Source: Gammaproteobacteria bacterium
GTDB lineage: Bacteria; Pseudomonadota; Gammaproteobacteria; Steroidobacterales; Steroidobacteraceae
Assembly: GCA_016874055.1 (NCBI GenBank)
Contig: VGVG01000002.1
Coordinates: 62,001-126,000 of the forward strand
Reading direction: 5' to 3'
Length of the DNA: 64,000 nt
The position numbers and the translations under genes are program-made. Within the stretch, counting starts at the first letter, position 1. Each line of letters starts with the position of its first letter. Below are positions 1-8,662 of this stretch, piece after piece. The notes under the pieces are model-generated. The model ran no database searches, was not told where the DNA came from, and saw only the letters and a list, made by a program, of their open reading frames with translations.

Positions 1-303
1 ATAAAGATCCGCTCGCTGAATTTCATGCGCGGACGCACCTTCCTGAACCGCTTCGTTATCCTTGAGGAGGCGCAGAATCTCACGCCGAAACAAATGCGGG
101 CGCTGGTGACGCGTGCGGGACCGGGCACTAAGGTCGTTTGCCTCGGTAATATCGCACAGATCGATACACCTTACCTCACAGAAACGACCTCTGGTCTCAC
201 TTTCGTCGTGAGCCGTTTCCAAGGATGGGCGCATGCCGGTCACATGACGCTGATGCGCGGCGAACGCTCAAGACTCGCCGATCAAGCCTCCGAGGCACTT
301 TGA
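1..303 (+). CDS. PhoH-like ATPase, C-terminal part (5' end outside window)
   Basis: The reading frame is open from base 1, so this is the last 100 residues of a longer protein. The segment ILEEAQNLTPKQM is the Walker B region of PhoH/PIN-PhoH (PhoH2) ATPases, and GTKVVCLGNIAQIDTPYL is the family's conserved stretch after it; the end (RGERSRLADQASEAL) also matches the family's usual terminus. PhoH proteins are cytoplasmic P-loop NTPases, some with RNA helicase activity and an N-terminal PIN nuclease domain; whether a PIN domain is present cannot be seen here. One residue is slightly unusual: EE where most members have DE. The next gene starts 28 bases downstream on the same strand. Family assignment is firm; the exact subtype is not. 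Confidence 0.9.
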   Translation: MKIRSLNFMRGRTFLNRFVILEEAQNLTPKQMRALVTRAGPGTKVVCLGNIAQIDTPYLTETTSGLTFVVSRFQGWAHAGHMTLMRGERSRLADQASEAL

Positions 304-331
304 ACTTGCGGGCGCCACCCCGATCTACCCG

Positions 332-1837
332 ATGGTGCATCCGTTCGTGCTGCAAAAGTTTGCCGTGCGCTCGTTGATAGTGTTGATCGCGGCTCTCGTG
401 ATGCTGCTGCCGGGGCGCGCGGCCGCGCAGTCTGCCTCGGCCGATCTACCCAACATCGGCTCTGGGGCCAATTCCGCTCTCACCCTGGACGACGAGCACC
501 AGATCGGGCGCATGGTCATGCGCGGACTTCGCGACCAGGGTCTGGTGCTTGAGGATCCTGAGGCCACGGACTACATTCAAGCCCTCGGCAGTCGCATCAC
601 CTCACAAATCCCGGAATCCGAGCAGCGCTTCACGTTTTTCGTAGTGCGTGAGGCGGGGGTCAACGCGTTTGCGCTGCCCGGTGGTTTCGTAGGCGTCAAT
701 TACGGGCTCATCACTGCAACGGCCAATGAGTCGCAACTGGCGAGCGTACTCGCCCACGAGATTGCCCACGTGACACAGCGGCACATCGCCCGTGCCATTC
801 AGGCACAGGGACGTAGCGCCATGACCTCTGCCGCGGCAATGCTCGCTGCCATCCTCATCGGCATGACTACGGGCAGCGCCGACGCCGTTCAAGCTGGTAT
901 CGCCGTCGCTCAAGGTGCGATGGCGCAGCAACGGATCAACTTCACGCGTGCCAATGAATACGAAGCCGATCGAATCGGGATTAGCTTTCTCGCTGCAGCG
1001 GGCTTTGACCCGAATGGCATGCCCGATTTCTTTGAAACACTAAACCGACGGTCAGGGCTCTCAGGCAGCGGCGTCCCGGAGTTTTTGCGTACTCACCCCG
1101 TTACCGCTAACCGTATCGCCGAATCGCGCGATCGCGCCGCGCAGATCACCCCCGAGGTGAAGCTGCAGACTGCGTCGTACGAGTTCGTACGCGAGAGAGT
1201 TCGTGTGCTCGGCGCGCCGAGCGGCTCCGATCTGCGGCCCTTCTACGCGGCAATCGCCGATCGCGGGCCACTCAATGCGGCGCAGCGTTATGGTGAAGCG
1301 CTAGCACGGCTTGAGGCCGGCGATCGTGATCTCGCCGCGAGCGCTCTCATCGAGCTATCAGCCTCACAGCCACAGAGCCCCCTGCTCCAAGCTGCGCTAG
1401 GACAAGCGCTCTTCGCAGCGGGCCAGCCCGACCTCGCCCGTCCAACCCTGCAGCGCGCGCTCGCGGTGGCGCCTCGAAACGTGCCGCTCGCCATTCGCTA
1501 CGCCGAAGTGCTGTTGCAAACCGGAAGCGCGAAAGAGGCTCACGCCGTACTGCTTGATCTCTTTAACAATGTACCTCCGACACCGGAGCAGATCCGCTTA
1601 ACGGCACTCGCCGCAAGCAGCGCCGGTGATACGGGCGACGCGTACTACTACATGGGCGAGTATCACCTGTCGAGTGGCGATCTTATACTCGCTATTAAAC
1701 AACTGGAACTCGCACTCGCCGACCCCGACATTACTAGCGTTCAGCGAGCGCGATTTCAGGCACGAATGAAAGAAGTTCGCGAGGCCTTAGTTGCTAGCGG
1801 CAAGCGGAACGCCCGCGAGACAGCGGGGAGACCTTAA
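332..1837 (+). CDS. bepA: BepA-like M48 zinc metalloprotease with TPR repeats (periplasmic)
   Basis: This 501-residue protein begins with a signal peptide (hydrophobic stretch at about 13-30, probable cleavage after GRAAA). The M48 peptidase domain carries HEIAH at 142-146 as the zinc-binding HExxH and EYEADR at 209-214, whose E211 is the likely third ligand. After about residue 310 it becomes an alanine/leucine-rich TPR region. That order (signal, M48, TPR) is the BepA/YfgC layout; in E. coli BepA degrades or chaperones stalled outer-membrane proteins such as LptD. The start at 332 follows the PhoH gene by 28 bases; a GTG at 335 is an alternative. Its neighbour mlaA also works at the outer membrane, so the context fits envelope maintenance. 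Confidence 0.9.
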   Translation: MVHPFVLQKFAVRSLIVLIAALVMLLPGRAAAQSASADLPNIGSGANSALTLDDEHQIGRMVMRGLRDQGLVLEDPEATDYIQALGSRITSQIPESEQRFTFFVVREAGVNAFALPGGFVGVNYGLITATANESQLASVLAHEIAHVTQRHIARAIQAQGRSAMTSAAAMLAAILIGMTTGSADAVQAGIAVAQGAMAQQRINFTRANEYEADRIGISFLAAAGFDPNGMPDFFETLNRRSGLSGSGVPEFLRTHPVTANRIAESRDRAAQITPEVKLQTASYEFVRERVRVLGAPSGSDLRPFYAAIADRGPLNAAQRYGEALARLEAGDRDLAASALIELSASQPQSPLLQAALGQALFAAGQPDLARPTLQRALAVAPRNVPLAIRYAEVLLQTGSAKEAHAVLLDLFNNVPPTPEQIRLTALAASSAGDTGDAYYYMGEYHLSSGDLILAIKQLELALADPDITSVQRARFQARMKEVREALVASGKRNARETAGRP

Positions 1838-1841
1838 GTCC

Positions 1842-2624
1842 ATGTTGATACTCTCTCAAAATCGGCGTGGATCGCATGTCCGAAACCATGGTTACATGCT
1901 CCGCGCTGTCCTCGCGCTAAACCTGCTCGGTTTCCTCTCCGCTTGTGCCACCACGGTGACGCGAGCGGCCGATCCACGCGATCCGTTTGAGCCGATCAGC
2001 CGAGTCTCTTTTACCGTCAACGATGGACTCGACCGTGCGCTGGTCCGACCTGCTGCAAAGGCGTACCGAGCTGTGACGCCGAAGTTTGTACAAACGGGCG
2101 TCGCGAACGTGTTTAGCAATGCGAAGTACCCGGTCACGCTGGTTAACAACGCCCTACAGGGCAAATTTGGTGCAGCAGCAAACGATACGGGCCGGTTCCT
2201 GCTAAATACCACTGTCGGCCTCGGCGGATTGTTCGATCCGGCGTCCGTAGTCGGATTAGAAAGGAACGACGAAGATTTCGGTCAGACTCTCGGCGTTTGG
2301 GGTATCGGTTCAGGACCTTATTTTTTTATCCCCTTACTCGGACCGACGACCCTACGCGATGCACTCGCTAGTCTCGCCGATGACATCGCCGAGCCGCGCT
2401 CACGCCTTGAGGACGACAGCACGCGGTGGTCACTCTGGATATTGGATAGATTCGAGACTCGCGTTCGGATACTCAACGCCGACGCGGTTCTCGACCGATC
2501 AGGTGATCCTTACGCGTTTGTACGTAGCGCTTACTTGCAGCGCCGCGAATATCAAGTTCGCGACGGCAATCTGCCTGCAGAAGATCTGGAAGTGGAATTC
2601 GCTGACGAGGATCAGCCAAATTAG
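1842..2624 (+). CDS. mlaA: MlaA (VacJ) outer-membrane lipoprotein
   Basis: The product has a short signal sequence ending in the lipobox LSAC, then the MlaA signature (DPRDPFEPISRVSFTVND near the mature N-terminus and NDTGRFLLNTTVGLGGLFD in the middle). MlaA sits in the inner leaflet of the outer membrane with porins and removes surface-exposed phospholipids, passing them to MlaC. I take ATG 1842 because GGGGAG lies 11 bases upstream; this leaves a 34-residue signal. ATG 1896 would give a more typical 16-residue signal but has no clear ribosome site. The gene begins 4 bases after bepA and ends 16 bases from the stop of mlaB on the other strand, so the mla system converges here. Confidence 0.9.
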   Translation: MLILSQNRRGSHVRNHGYMLRAVLALNLLGFLSACATTVTRAADPRDPFEPISRVSFTVNDGLDRALVRPAAKAYRAVTPKFVQTGVANVFSNAKYPVTLVNNALQGKFGAAANDTGRFLLNTTVGLGGLFDPASVVGLERNDEDFGQTLGVWGIGSGPYFFIPLLGPTTLRDALASLADDIAEPRSRLEDDSTRWSLWILDRFETRVRILNADAVLDRSGDPYAFVRSAYLQRREYQVRDGNLPAEDLEVEFADEDQPN

Positions 2625-2640
2625 GATTTGGCGCGTCGCC

Positions 2641-2949
2641 CTAATCAACGTTAAGTAGTGTGTCGACTTCGCTTATGCGAGCTAGTCGCCCGATAACTGA
2701 CGGTAATCCGAAATAAACAAGCGAGACGCCGCGACGGGCGGCCTCTCCCTTCCACTCGATGAGCACGGAGAGTCCTGCGCTGTCGGCATTGGTAATCCCT
2801 CTGCAATCGAACTCGCAGCGAGCGCCTTGATCAAGGTTAGTCAATCGACGGACGCCCTCGGAGTACGCGACATACGCTGTAGCGAACGTGAGCTCGCCAT
2901 GTATCAAATGGCAAAGTGACCCACCATCTTCAAAGACGAGAGAACTCAT
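2641..2949 (-). CDS. mlaB: MlaB, STAS-domain subunit of the Mla ABC transporter
   Basis: A 102-residue STAS-domain protein and the last gene of mlaFEDCB. The segment DCRGITNADSAGLSVLIEWK is the STAS motif around the conserved Asp-Ser (T/S-D-S-A-G/S), as in E. coli MlaB, which binds MlaF on the cytoplasmic face and is needed for transporter assembly and activity. Its ATG overlaps the mlaC stop as ATGA, which suggests translational coupling. No transcription terminator is visible in the 16 bases before the convergent mlaA stop, so the two transcripts probably overlap at their ends. Identity rests on both sequence and operon position. Confidence 0.88.
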   Translation of the reverse strand: MSSLVFEDGGSLCHLIHGELTFATAYVAYSEGVRRLTNLDQGARCEFDCRGITNADSAGLSVLIEWKGEAARRGVSLVYFGLPSVIGRLARISEVDTLLNVD

Positions 2950-3650
2950 AGCGGTGCTCCGCGCGAACCGCTCGGCTTGGATCCGCCGCTCTGGACGGCA
3001 CGATTTTGCACCTCGAGACGAGCGATGACGGCATCGAGACCTTTCTGCTCGATCTCCGATCCGAGATCCTCGCGAAAGCTCTTAACGTAGCTGATGCCCT
3101 CGATGACCACATCCCAGACCTTCCAGCCCGCTTCGGTCTTGCGCAGGGTGTAATTGACCGGTATTTTTTGACCGTTGCTGCGCTTAATCTCGGTGCGCAC
3201 CGTGGCGCTAATCGCATCGGCAGCGATGGGCGACGGCAACACCTTGATACGATCGCCCGTAAACTCGATGAGCGCATCACCATAGTTACTGAGTAGCGAG
3301 CCATAAAACGCGTCGATGAACCGCTCGCGCTGCTCAGACGTCGCCGCACGCCAGTGTCGACCCACCACGAGGCGAGCGGCATGCTCAACATCGAAATGCG
3401 GAAAGAGCACTCGCTCGACCAACGCCGAAACCTTTGAGGGGTCTTTGCGGAACTCGACACGGCGCCCATCGAGCTCTGAAATCATAATATTAGCTGTGGA
3501 ATCGATGAGCGTGTTTGGATCGCTGGCATCGACCGCTTTCAGAGCCACTGATTTAGTCTGTCCAAACGCTAGCGTTACGACCACTGGCGCATTCAACACG
3601 AGCACGGCACACACCGCTGAAAAAACACCCGTTAAAACTCCTGACCTCAT
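2946..3650 (-). CDS. mlaC: MlaC (Ttg2D), periplasmic phospholipid-binding protein
   Basis: A 234-residue protein with an N-terminal signal peptide (hydrophobic residues about 9-30), followed by the MlaC/Ttg2 family fold. Visible family features are the FPHFDVEHAARLVVGRHWR segment and, further on, RKTEAGWKVWDVVIEGISYV. MlaC ferries phospholipids through the periplasm between MlaA at the outer membrane and MlaD at the inner membrane. The tail is basic and glycine/serine-rich, without obvious function. The start codon overlaps the mlaD stop (ATGA) and its own stop overlaps the mlaB start in the same way. Confidence 0.9.
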   Translation of the reverse strand: MRSGVLTGVFSAVCAVLVLNAPVVVTLAFGQTKSVALKAVDASDPNTLIDSTANIMISELDGRRVEFRKDPSKVSALVERVLFPHFDVEHAARLVVGRHWRAATSEQRERFIDAFYGSLLSNYGDALIEFTGDRIKVLPSPIAADAISATVRTEIKRSNGQKIPVNYTLRKTEAGWKVWDVVIEGISYVKSFREDLGSEIEQKGLDAVIARLEVQNRAVQSGGSKPSGSRGAPL

Positions 3651-4165
3651 TGCCCACTTTCCTTGGAATCGCCCTCGCTAGCGGCAGCATCACCCTCGCT
3701 GCCTCGACTTACCATGTTGGCGAAGAACTTGCTAACCAGTGACTCAAGCACGATGGCGTCTTGGGTAAACTCGATCTGACTGCCCTCTTTAAGGAAAGTC
3801 TCAGAGCCGCCTGGGCCGATGCCTACATACTTACCGCCGAGTAGACCCTGCGTCTGAATACTCGCGTCACTGTCATCGGGAATGCGATTAAACTGCAGAT
3901 CGATACGCAGAGTGACGACCGCGCGATAATTATTCGAGTCGAACGTCACCGACTCCACACGACCAATTGGTACACCCGCCATGCTGACCGGAGATCCACG
4001 TTTTAGGTCGCCGATATTGTTAAAGCGCGCCGTGACGCGATAACCGCCGTCGTTGCCCACGGTCAGGCCACTACCTGGCAGCTGCATCGTCAAATAAAAT
4101 AACGCGGCGAAGCCAAGTGATACGAAAAGACCGGTGCCAATCTCGAGAGAGCGTTGCGGTTTCAT
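3647..4165 (-). CDS. mlaD: MlaD, MCE-domain substrate-binding subunit
   Basis: A 172-residue protein with one N-terminal membrane helix (about 10-27) and a single MCE domain: VTARFNNIGDLKRGSPVSMAG is the MCE signature, and QTQGLLGGKYVGIGPGG is the later conserved stretch with the hydrophobic loop. MlaD forms a periplasmic hexamer anchored to MlaE and exchanges phospholipid with MlaC. The last 20 residues are acidic and serine-rich, as is common for this subunit. It lies 6 bases after mlaE and overlaps mlaC by 4 bases. Confidence 0.92.
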   Translation of the reverse strand: MKPQRSLEIGTGLFVSLGFAALFYLTMQLPGSGLTVGNDGGYRVTARFNNIGDLKRGSPVSMAGVPIGRVESVTFDSNNYRAVVTLRIDLQFNRIPDDSDASIQTQGLLGGKYVGIGPGGSETFLKEGSQIEFTQDAIVLESLVSKFFANMVSRGSEGDAAASEGDSKESGQ

Positions 4166-4171
4166 AATCGA

Positions 4172-4918
4172 TTACCTTCCAAGGAAAGCGGCGGTGAGCA
4201 TATAGTCAAGCAGAAGTGTCACGACCGAAGAAATGACGACGGTACGCGTCGTGGCGAGACCCACGCCCTGCGCAGTGGGTTCCGCAGTGAAGCCCTCGTG
4301 TACGGCAACGAGACTACACGTCACGCCGAAGCACACGCTTTTGACTATGCCCTCAGTGACGTCGTTGAGTTCGACTGCCCCCTGCGTCTGCGACCAGAAT
4401 GCACCGGGATCCACGCCCATCAACTGCACACCGATAAGCTGCGCTCCGAACAGTCCGACGAGGTTGAATATAGCAACGAGTAACGGCATGGCGATGACAC
4501 CACCCAAAAATCGCGGCGCCACAACATAACGCAGCGGATCGACGGCCATCATTTCCATGGCCGTGAGCTGATCGGTAGCCCGCATCAGACCGATTTCGGA
4601 GGTGAGCGCCGTGCCTGCACGACCGGCAAAGAGCAGCGCGGTCACCACAGGACCCAATTCTTTAATTAGCCCGAGCGCCGCTGCGACACCTAATGCATCT
4701 TCGGAGCCGAATCGCTGCAGCAGATCGAAGCCCTGCAACCCGAGCACCATTCCAACGAATAGTCCCGACAGCATAATGACTATGAGCGAGCGCGCACCGG
4801 CGTTATACACCTGATGTACGACCGACCGCGGGCGGGCTAAGGCCGGACCGCTCTGCGCGATCACCCGCACCAGAAATACGGCGATCCGTCCGACGCGCTG
4901 GATGCAGGTGACAATCAT
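4172..4918 (-). CDS. mlaE: MlaE, permease of the Mla phospholipid ABC transporter
   Basis: A 248-residue integral inner-membrane protein of the MlaE/Ttg2B permease family. The conserved segments are VVTALLFAGRAGTALTSEIG and MRATDQLTAMEMMAVDPLRY, the characteristic cytoplasmic coupling region, and AVHEGFTAEPTAQGVG near the C-terminus. It forms a dimer and provides the membrane path for lipid between MlaD and the outer leaflet of the inner membrane. ATG overlaps the mlaF stop (ATGA). Confidence 0.93.
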   Translation of the reverse strand: MIVTCIQRVGRIAVFLVRVIAQSGPALARPRSVVHQVYNAGARSLIVIMLSGLFVGMVLGLQGFDLLQRFGSEDALGVAAALGLIKELGPVVTALLFAGRAGTALTSEIGLMRATDQLTAMEMMAVDPLRYVVAPRFLGGVIAMPLLVAIFNLVGLFGAQLIGVQLMGVDPGAFWSQTQGAVELNDVTEGIVKSVCFGVTCSLVAVHEGFTAEPTAQGVGLATTRTVVISSVVTLLLDYMLTAAFLGR

Positions 4919-5724
4919 CGGTCGCTCCGTTTACCGAGTACCTCGGTGTGGTAATCCGGCGCGGGATAATGAAACGGCACAGGGCCATCGGCCTGCCCAC
5001 TCATAAATTGTCGTACCGCCTCGAGCGGGCTCGCTCGCAGATCATCCGGGGTGCCGGAGGCCACGACGCATCCGCTAGAGAGCAAGTAGCTATAGTGAGC
5101 AATCAACGACAGTTCGTTCACGTCGTGCGAGACCACAATGCTCGTTATACCGAGGGTCTCATTGAGCTCGCGGATCAACCGCACGATGACACCCAGGGAG
5201 ATCGGGTCGAGACCGACGAACGGTTCGTCATAAATGAGCAGCTCGGGATCCATCACCGTGGCGCGCGCGAGCGCCACACGACGGGCCATACCACCGGAAA
5301 GCTCCGAGGGCATGAGCTTGGCCGCACCGCGTAGTCCCACCGCATGAAGCTTGGTGATGACGAGCTGACGCAATACGGCTTCAGGGAGATACGCGTTCTC
5401 GCGGACGGGGAAAGCAACATTTTCAAATACATCAAGATCGGTGAGCAGCGCGCCATTTTGGAAGAGCATGCCCATGCGACGGCGCAGCGCATAAAGATCT
5501 GGCCTATTGAGCTTGGACACGTCCTGGCCAAAAACCTCAATACGACCTCGGGTGGGATTCACCTGTCCAGTGACGAGCCGCAGGAGAGTCGTCTTACCGG
5601 TACCGCTAGGCCCCATGACGGCCGTAATGCGACCCGGGTGAACCTCGCAATCTAGGCCTTTGAAGATCGACCGACCGCCGACCTCGTACTCCAGACCGCG
5701 TACTTTGATTACAGGCTCTGACAT
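4915..5724 (-). CDS. mlaF: MlaF, ATPase of the Mla phospholipid ABC transporter
   Basis: A 269-residue ABC ATPase and the first gene of mlaFEDCB. It carries Walker A (GPSGTGKTT), the signature LSGGMARR, Walker B with catalytic Glu (LLIYDEPF) and the H-loop SHD, all with the spacing of MlaF/Ttg2A. It drives lipid movement through MlaE and is regulated by MlaB. The frame is open 66 bases further upstream, but I choose ATG 5724 because MSEPVIKVRGL aligns with the usual N-terminus. The sufR promoter region lies upstream on the opposite strand, so the two operons diverge from this intergenic space. Confidence 0.92.
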   Translation of the reverse strand: MSEPVIKVRGLEYEVGGRSIFKGLDCEVHPGRITAVMGPSGTGKTTLLRLVTGQVNPTRGRIEVFGQDVSKLNRPDLYALRRRMGMLFQNGALLTDLDVFENVAFPVRENAYLPEAVLRQLVITKLHAVGLRGAAKLMPSELSGGMARRVALARATVMDPELLIYDEPFVGLDPISLGVIVRLIRELNETLGITSIVVSHDVNELSLIAHYSYLLSSGCVVASGTPDDLRASPLEAVRQFMSGQADGPVPFHYPAPDYHTEVLGKRSDR

Positions 5725-5841
5725 GCCATCTCTGGAGATCACCGGGGCGACACCCCCATGGTGGCCCGGAAACGCGGCGGAGTGTACCAAAGCACTGATC
5801 TAACGACTCGGTTACAGGGCAGGTGACCCCCACCAGAGGCG

Positions 5842-5862
5842 AGAATTTCTTGCAGGAATTCT
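5842..5862. promoter_or_regulatory. Inverted repeat over the sufR promoter, candidate Rrf2 operator
   Basis: AGAATT (5842-5847) and AATTCT (5857-5862) are perfect inverted halves separated by 9 bases, with the -35 hexamer inside the arrangement. Rrf2 regulators such as IscR and SufR bind dyad sites at their own promoters, so autoregulation through this site is a reasonable inference. The sequence does not match the published E. coli IscR consensus closely, so the site is a candidate only. Confidence 0.35.
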
Positions 5863-5878
5863 AAATCAGTACTAAAAT
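5850..5878 (+). promoter_or_regulatory. Sigma-70 type promoter of the suf operon
   Basis: TTGCAG (5850-5855) and TAAAAT (5873-5878) are separated by exactly 17 bases; the -10 box matches the consensus at five of six positions. Transcription would begin near 5885, only a few bases before the sufR ATG at 5889, so the message would be leaderless or almost so. No other promoter-like pair of this quality is visible upstream of sufR. Confidence 0.6.
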
Positions 5879-5888
5879 GGTGCCGTTT

Positions 5889-6392
5889 ATGATCCGCATC
5901 TCCCGCATGACCGACTACGCCACGGTGCTTTTGGCTGCCCTCGCATGGGAGCCGGGCGCCTGCTTAAGCGCACCGGCTCTCGCCGAGCGCACGCGGATCG
6001 GCATGCCGACGGTAAGTAAGGTGCTAAAGATCCTGCAACGGGGTGGCCTCGTGCGCTCGACTCGCGGACTTCACGGCGGCTATTCGTTGGCGCGCCCGGC
6101 GCAAGCGGTCTCGGCAGCGGCTATCCTCGATGCGCTCGAGGGTCCAGTCGCCGTCACCAACTGCTCTGCAGGACGAGGCCATTGTGAAATCGAGACCACT
6201 TGCGGGGTGGGGCAGGCGTGGCAGCGAGTCAATCTCGCCATTCGTCGCTCGCTTTATAACGTCAGCCTCGCACAGCTAGCGGGGCTCGATACCCAAGATT
6301 TCGCACTGCGCGGTATCGAGCAGCAACTCAACCCCGTCGTCGGTGGCCGCGCAGCGGCAGCCCTGCGACGCGAAAAATCGGTGGAAGCGTGA
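5889..6392 (+). CDS. sufR: Rrf2-family Fe-S regulator of the SUF operon
   Basis: A 167-residue winged-helix protein. [19 protein letters not shown] is the typical Rrf2/SUF-regulator start, the DNA-binding helices lie at about 25-50, and [10 protein letters not shown] is the conserved wing. Three cysteines at 92, 99 and 105 match the Fe-S cluster ligands of IscR-type regulators. It probably senses Fe-S status and represses or activates the genes behind it. I start at ATG 5889 rather than 5877 because the protein family begins there. The sufB ATG is 7 bases after the stop. This is the Xanthomonas-type regulator, not the unrelated cyanobacterial SufR. Confidence 0.88.
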   Translation: MIRISRMTDYATVLLAALAWEPGACLSAPALAERTRIGMPTVSKVLKILQRGGLVRSTRGLHGGYSLARPAQAVSAAAILDALEGPVAVTNCSAGRGHCEIETTCGVGQAWQRVNLAIRRSLYNVSLAQLAGLDTQDFALRGIEQQLNPVVGGRAAAALRREKSVEA

Positions 6393-6399
6393 CCTCACC

Positions 6400-7845
6400 A
6401 TGACCGAAAACGCCCAACTCCATGATCTCGTCGGCCGCGGTTATCAGCACGGCTTCGTAACAGACATCGAATCTGAGACTCTGCCACCGGGTCTCGATGA
6501 AAATGTCGTGCGTACCATTTCGCGCATCAAGCGCGAGCCGATGTTCTTGACCGAGTGGCGTCTTCAAGCCTTTCGGCATTGGCTCTCCCTCCGTGAGCCC
6601 ACATGGGCGCACGTGCGCGCCGAGCCGATCGATTATCAAAGTATTTCCTATTACTCGGCGCCCAAGGTGAAAACCGACGGACCGAAGAGTCTCGATGAGG
6701 TCGACCCTAGGCTGCTCGAGACCTATGAAAAACTTGGCGTGCCGCTGCACGAACGCGCGCGACTGGCGGGCGTTGCCGTAGACGCCGTATTCGACAGCGT
6801 ATCGGTTGCTACCACCTTCAAAGATCGTCTCGAAAAGGCCGGCGTTATTTTCTGCTCTTTCTCTGATGCGGTGCAGAAGCATCCAGAGCTCCTCGAGCAA
6901 TACCTCGGTAGCGTCGTACCGCTTACCGACAACTTCTACGCATGTCTCAACTCAGCGGTATTCTCCGACGGCTCCTTCGTCTATATCCCAAAAGGCGTGC
7001 GCTGTCCGATGGAGCTCTCGACCTACTTTCGAATCAACGCCGCAAAGACAGGGCAGTTCGAGCGTACGCTGATCGTTGCCGACCAGGGCAGTCACGTGAG
7101 CTACCTCGAGGGGTGTACCGCGCCCATGCGCGACGAAAACCAACTGCACGCGGCAGTTGTGGAGCTCGTCGCCATGGACGATGCAGAGATCAAATATTCG
7201 ACTGTTCAGAACTGGTATCCCGGTGATGAGAACGGTGTCGGCGGCATCTACAACTTCGTCACCAAGCGTGGCGAGTGTCGCGGTCGTAATTCACGCATTT
7301 CGTGGACACAGGTCGAAACCGGCTCGGCGATCACCTGGAAATATCCGGGCTGCGTGCTACGCGGCGAGAACTCTGTAGGCGAGTTCTACTCAGTCGCCCT
7401 CGCCAACCACTGTCAGCAAGCCGACACCGGTACCAAAATGATTCATATCGGCGCAAATACTCGCAGCACCATCGTCTCAAAGGGCATCTCCGCCGGACGT
7501 GGTCAAAATACGTATCGTGGACTCGTCAAGATTTTATCGACCGCGCAGGGCGCACGAAATTTCACGCAGTGTGATTCGCTGCTGATGGGTGATCGCTGCG
7601 GAGCCCATACCTTCCCGTATGTTGAAGTGAAGAACCCGACGGCCATCGTTGAACACGAGGCCTCGACTTCGCGAATCAGCGAAGACCAATTGTTCTACTG
7701 CCTGCAGCGCGGTATCAGCGAAGAGGACGCCGTCAACATGATCGTCAACGGTTTCTGTAAGAGCGTCTTTAAGGAGTTGCCCATGGAGTTCGCCGTTGAA
7801 GCGCAAAACTTGCTCGCCGTCAGCCTGGAGGGCGCGGTCGGCTGA
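6400..7845 (+). CDS. sufB: SufB, scaffold subunit of the SufBCD complex
   Basis: A 481-residue SufB. Diagnostic stretches include [55 protein letters not shown] and the C-terminal [17 protein letters not shown]. In the SufBC2D complex it is the scaffold on which new Fe-S clusters form, receiving persulfide sulfur through conserved cysteines. ATG 6400 is chosen because MTENAQL matches the usual start and the upstream codons lie inside sufR. Length and context agree with the family. Confidence 0.96.
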   Translation: MTENAQLHDLVGRGYQHGFVTDIESETLPPGLDENVVRTISRIKREPMFLTEWRLQAFRHWLSLREPTWAHVRAEPIDYQSISYYSAPKVKTDGPKSLDEVDPRLLETYEKLGVPLHERARLAGVAVDAVFDSVSVATTFKDRLEKAGVIFCSFSDAVQKHPELLEQYLGSVVPLTDNFYACLNSAVFSDGSFVYIPKGVRCPMELSTYFRINAAKTGQFERTLIVADQGSHVSYLEGCTAPMRDENQLHAAVVELVAMDDAEIKYSTVQNWYPGDENGVGGIYNFVTKRGECRGRNSRISWTQVETGSAITWKYPGCVLRGENSVGEFYSVALANHCQQADTGTKMIHIGANTRSTIVSKGISAGRGQNTYRGLVKILSTAQGARNFTQCDSLLMGDRCGAHTFPYVEVKNPTAIVEHEASTSRISEDQLFYCLQRGISEEDAVNMIVNGFCKSVFKELPMEFAVEAQNLLAVSLEGAVG

Positions 7846-7868
7846 AGCCGTTCTGCGAAGAGATATCT

Positions 7869-8636
7869 ATGACCGAAATCCAAGCCATGCTCAGTATCAA
7901 AGATCTAAGGACCACCGTCGGTAGCCGCAAAGTTCTCGATGGACTCAGTCTCCAGGTGTCCGCTGGCGAGGTGCACGCCATTATGGGTCCGAACGGCTCG
8001 GGCAAAAGCACCCTCGCCTTCACCCTTGCGGGTCGGCCGGGCTACGACGTAACCGGTGGCAGCGTGAGCTATTGTGGCGAGGATCTGCTTTCGCTAGAAC
8101 CCGAAGCGCGCGCTCAGCGTGGACTTTTCTTGGGCTTCCAGTATCCGGTTGAGATTCCGGGTGTGAATAACGTTTATTTGCTTAAGGCCGCTCTCAACGC
8201 CGCGCGCAAGCAGCGTGGTCTGCCCGAGGTCGATGCCCTCGAATTCCTCATGCTGGTGCGCGAGAAGATGAAAATTATGCAAATGGACGAGTCCTTTCTC
8301 TCCCGTGGCGTGAACGAGGGTTTCTCGGGCGGCGAAAAGAAACGTAACGAGATTCTACAGATGCTGGTACTCGAACCTTCGCTCGCCGTACTTGATGAAG
8401 CCGACTCAGGTCTCGACATCGACGCGCTCAAAGTGGTGGCGAACGGCGTCAATGCGCTGCGCGCGCCGGATCGTGCCATCGTGCTCGTCACGCACTATCA
8501 GCGCTTGCTCGATTACATCAAACCCGATCGCGTGCACGTGCTCGCGTGCGGCAAGATTATCCGCAGCGGTGGTCCGGAACTCGCGCGAGAGCTCGAAGCA
8601 CGTGGTTACGACTGGTTGCTCATCGAGGCTGCCTGA
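7869..8636 (+). CDS. sufC: SufC, ATPase of the SufBCD complex
   Basis: A 255-residue soluble ABC-type ATPase with Walker A GPNGSGKST at 40-48, signature FSGGEKKRNEIL, Walker B LAVLDEADSGLD and H-loop THYQR. SufC drives conformational change in SufBD during cluster assembly. The ATG at 7869 has GAAGAGA upstream; ATG 7887 (MLSIKDL) matches the shortest family members and is an alternative. It sits 23 bases after sufB. Confidence 0.96.
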   Translation: MTEIQAMLSIKDLRTTVGSRKVLDGLSLQVSAGEVHAIMGPNGSGKSTLAFTLAGRPGYDVTGGSVSYCGEDLLSLEPEARAQRGLFLGFQYPVEIPGVNNVYLLKAALNAARKQRGLPEVDALEFLMLVREKMKIMQMDESFLSRGVNEGFSGGEKKRNEILQMLVLEPSLAVLDEADSGLDIDALKVVANGVNALRAPDRAIVLVTHYQRLLDYIKPDRVHVLACGKIIRSGGPELARELEARGYDWLLIEAA

Positions 8637-8662
8637 CGTTTTCTCAGGCATCACGAAAATCC

